10,921 bases of DNA from an uncultured Campylobacter sp. (GTDB taxonomy: Bacteria; Campylobacterota; Campylobacteria; Campylobacterales; Campylobacteraceae). The notes beneath the pieces were generated by a model, which had not been told where the DNA came from, did no database searches, and worked only from the letters and a program-made list of their open reading frames with translations. The translations under genes were made by a program, and so were the position numbers. The stretch spans positions 1 to 10,921 of the forward strand of contig CAKVDW010000029.1 of the NCBI GenBank assembly GCA_934728065.1, read 5' to 3'. Shown in pieces: positions 1 to 4,986 of the stretch; within the stretch, counting starts at the first letter, position 1, and each line of letters opens with the position of its first letter.

Positions 1-22
1 ATAATAAAATGCTTGCAAATAA

Positions 23-532
23 TCATCTCACAGCCTTTACAAAAAGCCTTTCCTTTTCGGCTTTAAAATAGTTTTTTATTATTTGTTTTGTTTGTTTTTG
101 TTGATGATTTTTTTCTGCGTTTTTAATTATTTTTAAAATTTCTTTTCCGTAAGGATTATCTTTCTTTAGTCCATTGTAGCAAGTAATTCCTTTTTCATTT
201 TCTCCATATAAATCAAAGCACTTTCTTAAAATCATTGCTCCTACAAAGATATTTATGCGTGGATTTTCAAATAAATGTTTTTCGCTTATACCAAATTCTT
301 TTTCAAGCTTGTTTAAGTGCGTAGAATTAATTTGCATAATGCCTATATCATAAGTTTTGTTTTTGTTTGCTCTATTGATTGCTTTAGCGTTAAATCTGCT
401 TTCTTTATAAGCAATAGCCCATAATAATTTAGGATTTATATTAAAGGCTTTACCAGCTTCTACAAAGTCATTGCTCGCATTAGAACTTAATGCCAAACAA
501 AGAAAAAGGGGAAAGATGATGAATTTAAGCAT
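23..532 (-). CDS. Secreted lytic transglycosylase, VirB1/IagB-like (169 aa)
   Basis: Predicted periplasmic enzyme that cleaves the glycan strands of peptidoglycan. Small members of this SLT family usually open the wall locally for a secretion, conjugation or pilus apparatus. Seen: a signal peptide at residues 1-19 (hydrophobic core, likely cut after SNA), the catalytic glutamate E44 in AYKESRFN, the DIGIMQINS motif at 62-70, NP at 90-91 and YNG at 119-121. C105 and C118 could form a disulfide. The last 35 residues are a charged, Lys/Gln-rich tail. I chose the ATG at 530-532 rather than the longer open frame up to 613, because AAAGGAC lies just upstream and the signal peptide begins there. The gene starts inside the last codons of a remnant gene (525-626), so it was once the second gene of an operon. 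No secretion genes are visible nearby. The family call is firm; the partner machine is unknown. Confidence 0.85.
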   Translation of the reverse strand: MLKFIIFPLFLCLALSSNASNDFVEAGKAFNINPKLLWAIAYKESRFNAKAINRANKNKTYDIGIMQINSTHLNKLEKEFGISEKHLFENPRINIFVGAMILRKCFDLYGENEKGITCYNGLKKDNPYGKEILKIIKNAEKNHQQKQTKQIIKNYFKAEKERLFVKAVR

Positions 533-626
533 TATTGTCCTTTTTGATTTTAAAGCCAAATTCATAATACAAGTCAAAAATATAGCCCTCATCGTGGCTT
601 TCAGCCGTAACAATAACTTCTATAGC
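525..626 (-). pseudogene. 3' remnant of a decayed gene upstream of the transglycosylase
   Basis: An open frame of 33 codons ends at TAA (525-527) and overlaps the transglycosylase start by 8 bases. It has protein-like composition (for example EVIVTAESHDEGYIFDLYYE, then FGFKIKKDNNA). An in-frame TAG at 627-629 closes it upstream and there is no start codon with a ribosome binding site, so this looks like the last part of a truncated gene. A further short coding-like frame at 641-700 lies in another phase, which would fit frameshift decay. The ending YYEFGFK recalls the C-terminus of GNAT acetyltransferases (YEKLGFK), but this is only a resemblance. I do not recognise the gene. Confidence 0.45.
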
Positions 627-785
627 CTATAAATTCAAATTTATAAATCCCCATTCAAAATCAAATTCATTTCGTGTTTAAAATCAAAGCGAGCAAGAAT
701 TTACCCCTTAAAAACCCGTTTTTGACTTTGATTTTAAACGCTAACTTTAAGCTTTTTTAAAGTTTAATGCCTGTGAAAAATACAA

Positions 786-835
786 AAATTTGCCTGTTTT
801 AGCTATGAAATGCCTCGTAAATTTGCCTGTTTTAG
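786..835 (+). repeat. Two 17-bp direct repeats, AAATTTGCCTGTTTTAG
   Basis: The identical 17-mer occurs at 786-802 and 819-835, starting 33 bases apart. Shorter echoes of GCCTGT or GCCTCGT lie at 769-774 and 812-818. The two copies may be a small tandem duplication in non-coding DNA or the half-sites of a binding protein. No function can be assigned. Confidence 0.6.
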
Positions 836-876
836 TGCCAAATATTTAAAAGACTTTTATTTTTGTCTTGTGATGA

Positions 877-978
877 AAGTGGTATTTTGTCGCCAAAGCG
901 CTTTTTAAGCAAAACTTCGCACCCTTGCTTGATGAGCTAAATTTAGCCATTTTAAGCGGACTGAAAGCGGTAGGGTAA
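877..978 (+). pseudogene. Possible C-terminal remnant of an unknown gene
   Basis: A 33-codon open frame ends at TAA (976-978) and is preceded by two TGA codons (871-876). Its translation looks like real protein (KALFKQNFAPLLDELNLAI, then LSGLKAVG), with amphipathic helix character and codons like those of the neighbouring genes. There is no start codon or ribosome binding site. It may be the tail of a lost plus-strand gene that once lay upstream of the ATPase gene. The family is not recognised, and chance is not excluded at this length. Confidence 0.25.
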
Positions 979-1023
979 TTTAAAAAATGGTATAAAGTAA
1001 GCTTTATTTTAAACTATTCTTGC

Positions 1024-1029
1024 TATAAT
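1024..1029 (+). promoter_or_regulatory. -10 box (TATAAT) of the ATPase gene, predicted leaderless
   Basis: A perfect TATAAT is preceded by TTGC (extended -10 style) and by T-rich blocks, as is usual for Campylobacter sigma-70 promoters. It ends only seven bases before the ATG at 1037, so transcription should begin at or next to the A of the start codon. There is no Shine-Dalgarno sequence. A weaker TATAAA lies at 991-996 and could provide a short leader instead. Confidence 0.6.
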
Positions 1030-1036
1030 TTCATCT

Positions 1037-2329
1037 ATGAAAATACAAGAACGACTTATCATCAAAAATTTTGGACCCATTGTTAAGGCAGAGATTGACA
1101 TAAAGCCCTTTATGGTATTTATCGGCGAGAGCGGAAGCGGTAAGAGCGTGATTTTAAAGTTATTGTCGCTTTTTCGGTGGATGTATAAGCAACAGCAACT
1201 TTATTATTCGCTAGAACTTCTTACAAAAGGTAAAGTCGATTTTGAAGCACATATCAATCAAAAGCTAGAAGTTGAAATGGTTAATTCTGGTTTGATGGAT
1301 TATTTTCAAAAAGGCTCTTTTGCGAGCTATGAAATAAATGACATTACTTTTACTATATGGCACAATGAACAGCCAAATTTTACACTATCAAACAAAAGAG
1401 ATTCTAAAAAGATTTCGCTTGAAAAAATAACTTTCATCACAGATGAACGAGCCGTAATCCCTACTTTACTCAATAATTCGACTAGAAATGTAAAATTTCC
1501 ATATCACTTAGAAGGCACTTATGAGGATTTTAGGTTTGCTTTCAACACCTTGAAAGACGACAACAAACAAGTTTGCATTGAGACTATGGGTGTAAATCTT
1601 GCAAGTATAAAATCCACCTATGAGCAAAAATTTGTTATATCGCAAGATGATAAACCATATAAAATTAGCTTTCAAGACTCATCATCAGGCATTAAATCTG
1701 TTTCAATAGTAGAGCTTATATCACGCTACTATCCTTTTCATTTTAACACGCAAGATATATTTGTCAAATTTTATGGCAAAATAGCACCAAATTTCACCAA
1801 GTTACTAGGCAAAAATTTTGAAAATGTGCAAAATGCCACACCAGAAGAGATGATTATGCGAAATTTTATGCAAAATATCGCCTTATCACTTGAAAATATT
1901 TCAAACACAGATGCACGGATTAACATTTTTATTGAAGAGCCCGAGTTAAATTTATTTCCAAACGCTCAAAAAAACCTAGTAGAGCATTTAGTGTATTCTT
2001 GTTTTGAACCACCAAGGAAAGATAAAAACAAAACCATTCACATAGCTTTTTCCACTCACAGCCCTTATATATTAAGCTCGCTAAATTGCCTTTTGCTCGC
2101 TTACGAAGTAGCTAACAAAAATCCAAATTTAAAAGAAAAAGTTGAAACAATAATCCCAAACAAATTTTGGCTTGACATAAACAAATTCAACGCCTTTAAG
2201 GTAGAAAATGGCGAAGTTTTTAGCATTATAGACAAAGAAACAAATTTGATTTTAGCTGAAAGTATAGATGAAGTTTCAGAAGAAATCGGCGAAACCTTTG
2301 ACAAACTTTTGGAGCTAGATTCTGAATGA
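1037..2329 (+). CDS. AAA/ABC-type ATPase of the OLD/RecF-like class (430 aa)
   Basis: Predicted cytoplasmic ATPase of the SMC/OLD-like branch seen in many defence and toxin modules. Seen: an N-terminal strand LIIKNFGPI (8-15), Walker A GESGSGKS (30-37), an ABC-signature-like SSSGIKS (215-221), Walker B with IFIEEPELNLFP (297-308; E300/E301 near the catalytic position), and an H-loop FSTHSPYIL with H341. All the ATPase motifs are present, so it is probably active. The C-terminal 80 residues are acidic and contain no TOPRIM motif that I can see, so this is not a full OLD nuclease. The start is fixed by the N-terminal strand needed before Walker A, although it lacks a ribosome binding site. The stop overlaps the next gene as ATGA, so the two products should be made together. 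Its role in defence is inference from architecture. Confidence 0.85.
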   Translation: MKIQERLIIKNFGPIVKAEIDIKPFMVFIGESGSGKSVILKLLSLFRWMYKQQQLYYSLELLTKGKVDFEAHINQKLEVEMVNSGLMDYFQKGSFASYEINDITFTIWHNEQPNFTLSNKRDSKKISLEKITFITDERAVIPTLLNNSTRNVKFPYHLEGTYEDFRFAFNTLKDDNKQVCIETMGVNLASIKSTYEQKFVISQDDKPYKISFQDSSSGIKSVSIVELISRYYPFHFNTQDIFVKFYGKIAPNFTKLLGKNFENVQNATPEEMIMRNFMQNIALSLENISNTDARINIFIEEPELNLFPNAQKNLVEHLVYSCFEPPRKDKNKTIHIAFSTHSPYILSSLNCLLLAYEVANKNPNLKEKVETIIPNKFWLDINKFNAFKVENGEVFSIIDKETNLILAESIDEVSEEIGETFDKLLELDSE

Positions 2330-2745
2330 ATCCAAGTAAAGAATTAGTTTGCAAAGAAAACGGCAAAATTTTTAGGCTTTATACAAACGGCATTAAATTT
2401 GACAAAATTAAACTTGATGATGGGCAAAATAATGAGTGTAAAAAGTGTGATTATTTAATCACAAAGCAAACAAAAGACATTCAAATTTTTGTAGAGTTAA
2501 AGGGCAACAAAATCGCAAAAGCCTATCAGCAAATACTTGCAAGCTACGATAATATAGAGCGTATTAAAAATTTGCAAGTCAAATACTACGCAGCCATAGT
2601 TTGCCAAAGATTTCCACAACAAGACACCACTATTCAAAACTTACAAAGAAAAGCAAATAAAATTTTTGCAGAAATTTTTATCAAAAATAAAGAAATTCAA
2701 GCACAATACAATTTAGCCAACAACAGTATAGAAAAGACCAACTAA
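2326..2745 (+). CDS. Small PD-(D/E)XK-like nuclease candidate, partner of the ATPase (139 aa)
   Basis: Hypothetical protein coupled to the ATPase gene by an ATGA overlap. GGAG (2311-2314) lies 11 bases before the start, inside the ATPase gene. Seen: CDYLITKQ (41-48) with D42, followed by IFVELKG (54-60) with E57 and K59, then an alpha-helix with AYQQI (66-70). This D-(x)14-E-x-K pattern, followed by a helix containing Q, is the core of the PD-(D/E)XK restriction-endonuclease fold, so nuclease activity on DNA or RNA is a reasonable inference. The rest is Lys/Gln/Asn-rich. C38 and C41 form a single CxxC, not enough for a zinc site alone. There is no signal peptide or membrane segment. An alternative is a catalytically dead regulatory subunit with this fold. 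I cannot assign it to a named family. Confidence 0.75.
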   Translation: MNPSKELVCKENGKIFRLYTNGIKFDKIKLDDGQNNECKKCDYLITKQTKDIQIFVELKGNKIAKAYQQILASYDNIERIKNLQVKYYAAIVCQRFPQQDTTIQNLQRKANKIFAEIFIKNKEIQAQYNLANNSIEKTN

Positions 2746-2766
2746 TGCAAACAAACAATTTTTTAA

Positions 2767-2772
2767 TAAAAT
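2767..2772 (+). promoter_or_regulatory. Candidate -10 box (TAAAAT) for hypE-hypA
   Basis: TAAAAT is preceded by a T-run (2759-2764) and lies 21 bases before the hypE ATG. AAGG at 2783-2786 is the ribosome binding site. This suggests that hypE-hypA can be transcribed apart from the ATPase-nuclease pair. The -10 match is modest. Confidence 0.4.
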
Positions 2773-2793
2773 GAGCATAAGAAAAGGCAAAAA

Positions 2794-4023
2794 ATGAAAG
2801 AAATTCAACTAGCCCACGGTGGGGGCGGCGAGGAAATGAACGAGCTTTTGCAAAGGCTTTTTTCGCTCTTTGACAATGGCATTTTAAAAGAGGCAAATGA
2901 CGCTGCGATTGTGAGTTTTGGGGGAAATGGCGATTTAAATTCAAGCGAAAATGCGAAATTAACGCAAAATAATGATTTAAATTCAAAGCAAAGCGTGAAT
3001 TTTACCCAAAGTGATAGCCCAAGTTTAAAAGAAAATTTAAAGTTCGCACACAAGGGCGATTTAAATTCAAATGACAAGGCGAGTTCGGCGCAAAATGGTA
3101 ATTTAAATTTAAGCCAAAATTTAGAGCAAAATTCAACTTGCGCTCAAAAGAGTGTTTTAAATTTAAGCGATAAATTCGCTATCAGCACGGATTCTTTTAC
3201 TTTAAGCCCCATATTTTTGGACGATGAAGTAAATATCGGCAAGCTGTGTGTCTGCGGGAGTGTCAATGATGTGCTTATGGTTGGTGCAGAGCCTGAATTT
3301 TTGAGCCTTGCATTCATCATCGAAGAGGGTTTGAGCGTAGAAAAGCTCGATAAAATAGCACAAAGCATAAAAAAAGAGTGCGACAAGGCTGGCGTGCAGG
3401 TTGTTTGCGGCGACACAAAAGTCGTGCCAAAGGGCAAGGGCGATGAAATTTACATTAACACCACAGCTTTTGGGCGTATAATTAGGGCTTGTGAGACGAA
3501 AAATATCCGTCAAGGGCTATCTGTGCTTGTTTCAGGCGATATAGGACGGCACGGAGCGGCGGTTTTGGTGCAAAGAAATGCACTTGAAGCGAGCGTAAAG
3601 AGCGATTGCAAGTGCTTGAAAGATGAAGTGATGAGCCTTTTGCGTGAAAATGTCGAGGTTGTGGCGATGAGAGATGCCACGCGTGGCGGTTTGAGCGCGG
3701 TTTTAAACGAATGGGCTAGGCAAAGTGGGCTTGATATAGTGATTTTTGAGGAAAAAATCATCATAAAAGATGAAGTTAAGGGTATTTGTGAGCTTTTTGG
3801 CTATGAGGCTTATGAGCTGGCAAATGAAGGCACTTTCGTGCTTTGCGTGGAAAAAGCGCACGAACAAAGGGCTTTGCAAATCCTGCAAAAATTCAACAAA
3901 AACGCGAGCATTATCGGCGAAGTGCTGGAAAATCGCAAGTCGCGCGTGATTTTGCAAAACGCTTATGGAGCAAAACGCTTTTTAGAAGCCCCAAAGGGCG
4001 AGCTTTTGCCGCGAATTTGTTAG
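2794..4023 (+). CDS. hypE: Hydrogenase maturation protein HypE with an inserted repeat block (409 aa)
   Basis: HypE takes a carbamoyl group delivered by HypF onto its C-terminal cysteine and dehydrates it with ATP to a thiocyanate, the source of the CN ligands of the [NiFe] hydrogenase active site. Seen: N-terminal LAHGGGGEEMNELL, NDAAIV (35-40), then FAISTDSFTLSPIF (128-141), NIGKLCVCGSVNDVLMVGAEP (split at 147-167), GDTKVVPKG, MRDATRGGLSAVLNEWA and the C-terminal PRIC with the reactive C409. All family landmarks are intact. The protein is about 75 residues longer than the usual 330-340. The excess is residues 46-119, a set of 14-residue repeats placed between two core strands in a surface hairpin. 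The frame is open throughout, so the enzyme may still work. hypA follows 8 bases downstream. hypF, hypB, hypC and hypD are not in the window upstream, where C. jejuni has them. Confidence 0.95.
   Translation: MKEIQLAHGGGGEEMNELLQRLFSLFDNGILKEANDAAIVSFGGNGDLNSSENAKLTQNNDLNSKQSVNFTQSDSPSLKENLKFAHKGDLNSNDKASSAQNGNLNLSQNLEQNSTCAQKSVLNLSDKFAISTDSFTLSPIFLDDEVNIGKLCVCGSVNDVLMVGAEPEFLSLAFIIEEGLSVEKLDKIAQSIKKECDKAGVQVVCGDTKVVPKGKGDEIYINTTAFGRIIRACETKNIRQGLSVLVSGDIGRHGAAVLVQRNALEASVKSDCKCLKDEVMSLLRENVEVVAMRDATRGGLSAVLNEWARQSGLDIVIFEEKIIIKDEVKGICELFGYEAYELANEGTFVLCVEKAHEQRALQILQKFNKNASIIGEVLENRKSRVILQNAYGAKRFLEAPKGELLPRIC
2929..3150 (+). repeat. 42-bp in-frame tandem repeats inside hypE
   Basis: Five diverged units begin at 2929, 2971, 3013, 3055 and 3097, exactly 42 bases apart. 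The last is extended by 12 bases, and a partial sixth at 3151 merges with normal hypE sequence. The core GATTTAAATTCAA is identical at 2932, 2974 and 3058 and nearly so at 3100 (AATTTAAATTTAA). In protein each unit is 14 residues with the pattern [GN]DLNSxxNxxxxQN, polar and probably disordered. The third unit is the most diverged. Confidence 0.9.
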
Positions 4024-4031
4024 GCGCAAAA

Positions 4032-4370
4032 ATGCACGAGTTAAGCATAGTAGCCGCACTCATCGAGCTTTGCGAGGACAGCGCAAGAGAGCAAAACGCC
4101 ACGAAAATCGGCGAAATTCACACGAAAATCGGCGTTTTAAGCGGCATAGACAAGGAGCAGTTTAGGCTGTGTTTTGAGAGCTTTAAGCAAGGCACGATGT
4201 GCGAAAACGCCACGCTTTTTATGCAAGATGAGCCGCTTTGTGGCGAATGTGCGTGTGGCTTTTGCGGGGAGCTTGATGGGCGTTCATTTTACTGCCCAAA
4301 ATGCAAGGCAAACACGCTTAAAATCACTGCTGGCGAGGAATTTTATCTTATGCGACTTGTGATGGAGTGA
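4032..4370 (+). CDS. hypA: Hydrogenase/urease nickel insertion protein HypA (112 aa)
   Basis: HypA is the small metallochaperone that, with HypB, delivers Ni(II) to the large subunit of [NiFe] hydrogenase in the cytoplasm. Seen: the N-terminal MHELSI, whose His2 and Glu3 help bind nickel, a conserved KIGVLSGI segment (32-39), and two zinc-binding CxxC pairs, C70-C73 and C88-C91 (CPKC). Two further cysteines, C75 and C78, lie between them and are not part of the canonical site. Length is normal for the family. I chose the ATG at 4032 because MHE is obligatory at the N-terminus. A longer open frame from 3843 only overlaps hypE. The start lies 8 bases after the hypE stop without a strong ribosome binding site, so translation is probably coupled to hypE. 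Confidence 0.95.
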   Translation: MHELSIVAALIELCEDSAREQNATKIGEIHTKIGVLSGIDKEQFRLCFESFKQGTMCENATLFMQDEPLCGECACGFCGELDGRSFYCPKCKANTLKITAGEEFYLMRLVME

Positions 4371-4440
4371 GGGCTTAAATTTAGGGCAAAGACTTTAAAT
4401 TTATGGGCTTTATCGTAAAATATCACGCGCAAAAACAAAA

Positions 4441-4456
4441 CTTAACCTTTGTTAAG
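4441..4456 (+). repeat. Short hairpin CTTAAC-CTTT-GTTAAG
   Basis: A perfect 6-bp stem with a 4-base loop in the hypA-cupin intergenic region, ending about 21 bases before the -10 box at 4478. It has no T-run and few G/C pairs, so it is a poor terminator. It could be a small operator near the -35 region of the cupin promoter. Confidence 0.35.
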
Positions 4457-4464
4457 CTAAATGC

Positions 4465-4500
4465 GTGTGAATTTAGCTAGAATTTAGCCCAAATTCACAC
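4465..4500 (+). promoter_or_regulatory. Cupin gene promoter: -10 box TAGAAT inside a perfect 10-bp inverted repeat
   Basis: GTGTGAATTT (4465-4474) and AAATTCACAC (4491-4500) are perfect reverse complements, 16 bases apart. The spacer contains the -10 candidate TAGAAT (4478-4483). GAATTTAGC also occurs twice directly (4469-4477 and 4480-4488), 11 bases apart, about one helical turn. With a start of transcription near 4490, the left arm lies outside the transcript. The dyad is therefore more likely a protein-binding operator than an RNA hairpin. The regulator is unknown. Confidence 0.5.
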
Positions 4501-4515
4501 AAAAAGGACGAAAAT

Positions 4516-4857
4516 ATGCAAGTTATTGCTTGGCAAAATGCTGAATTTAGCGGCGAAAATGTCGTTGTGAGCGTGCTTGCGCAAAATGAAAGCGCGAAAG
4601 AAATCCAAATCCTAATGCCCAAAAACAGCCAAATGAAAGAGCATAAAGCTCCCTTTGACATTAGCGTGCAGTTACTTCGCGGAGAGCTTGAATTTAGCGT
4701 GTCTAGCGAAAAGGTAGTGCTTAAAGAGCTTGATATGGTGTGCCTTAAAGCAAACGAACCGCATTCTTTGTGGGCTTTGCAAAACTCCATAGTGCGTTTA
4801 TCCTTAGCCCAAGCTGACTCAGCAAAGCGCGTGCAAGGGGTTTTAAAGCAAACTTAA
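4516..4857 (+). CDS. Small single-domain cupin protein (113 aa)
   Basis: Cytoplasmic protein with one cupin barrel; function unknown. Seen: alternating beta-strand pattern through the whole length, a first cupin-like motif around KEHKAPFDISVQLLRGELEF (41-60) and a second around ELDMVCLKANEPHSL (71-85). Of the usual metal ligands only H43 and H83 are obvious. The second His and the Glu of motif 1 are missing, so metal binding is uncertain and the protein may be a sensor or binding protein rather than an enzyme. The ribosome binding site AAGGA (4504-4508) is at ideal spacing and supports this start. It has its own promoter with a palindromic operator and is followed by a strong terminator, so it is a single-gene unit separate from hypEA. 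Confidence 0.75.
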   Translation: MQVIAWQNAEFSGENVVVSVLAQNESAKEIQILMPKNSQMKEHKAPFDISVQLLRGELEFSVSSEKVVLKELDMVCLKANEPHSLWALQNSIVRLSLAQADSAKRVQGVLKQT

Positions 4858-4953
4858 ATTCTTTAAAAGCAAGATTTATAGCGTTTAAATGTTGTTTAAA
4901 AAGTTAGAGTGTTTTTAGAGGCAAAAGGCTTGAATTTATAAGGTTTTGTGAGT

Positions 4954-4986
4954 TGTCATTGCGAAAACTCGCAATGACACATTTTT
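4954..4986 (+). terminator. Hairpin terminator after the cupin gene
   Basis: A perfect 10-bp stem, TGTCATTGCG (4954-4963) and CGCAATGACA (4970-4979) with loop AAAACT, is followed by CATTTTT on the plus strand. It also sits just beyond the porin stop codon and may end that transcript from the other side, although the T-run is missing in that direction. GTCATTGCGA palindromes occur as dispersed repeats in several bacteria, so this may be a copy of such an element used as a terminator. Confidence 0.75.

Larger units (their letters stand above)
627..1023. other. Non-coding, decayed region between the transglycosylase and the ATPase gene
   Basis: This stretch of about 400 bases has no intact gene on either strand. 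It contains short coding-like fragments (minus strand 641-700; plus strand 877-978), a duplicated 17-bp sequence (786-835) and AT-rich DNA leading into the ATPase promoter. I see no tRNA, no rRNA and no terminator-grade hairpin. It reads as the scar of lost genes. Confidence 0.5.

Noticed and set aside
533..613. Longer transglycosylase start at 613
   Set aside because: The added 27 residues precede a standard signal peptide and overlap the remnant gene; the ribosome binding site is at the inner ATG.
795..850. GTTTTAG sequences resembling the first bases of Campylobacter type II CRISPR repeats
   Set aside because: Only two copies, matching over 17 bases that extend to the wrong side, with 16 bases between them. 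No full-length repeats, no spacers and no cas genes.
1037..2745. Assignment of the ATPase pair to PARIS, Septu or Gabija
   Set aside because: The partner shows no TOPRIM or HNH motif and no helicase, and the ATPase has no C-terminal TOPRIM nuclease. Naming a known system would go beyond the sequence.
2681..3077. Minus-strand open frames across the hypE start
   Set aside because: They are antisense to hypE and its repeats, have unlikely compositions rich in Phe, Ser and Leu, and no supported start.
3843..4031. Longer HypA with an N-terminal extension from 3843
   Set aside because: The extra part only overlaps hypE in another frame, and HypA must begin with MHE for nickel binding.
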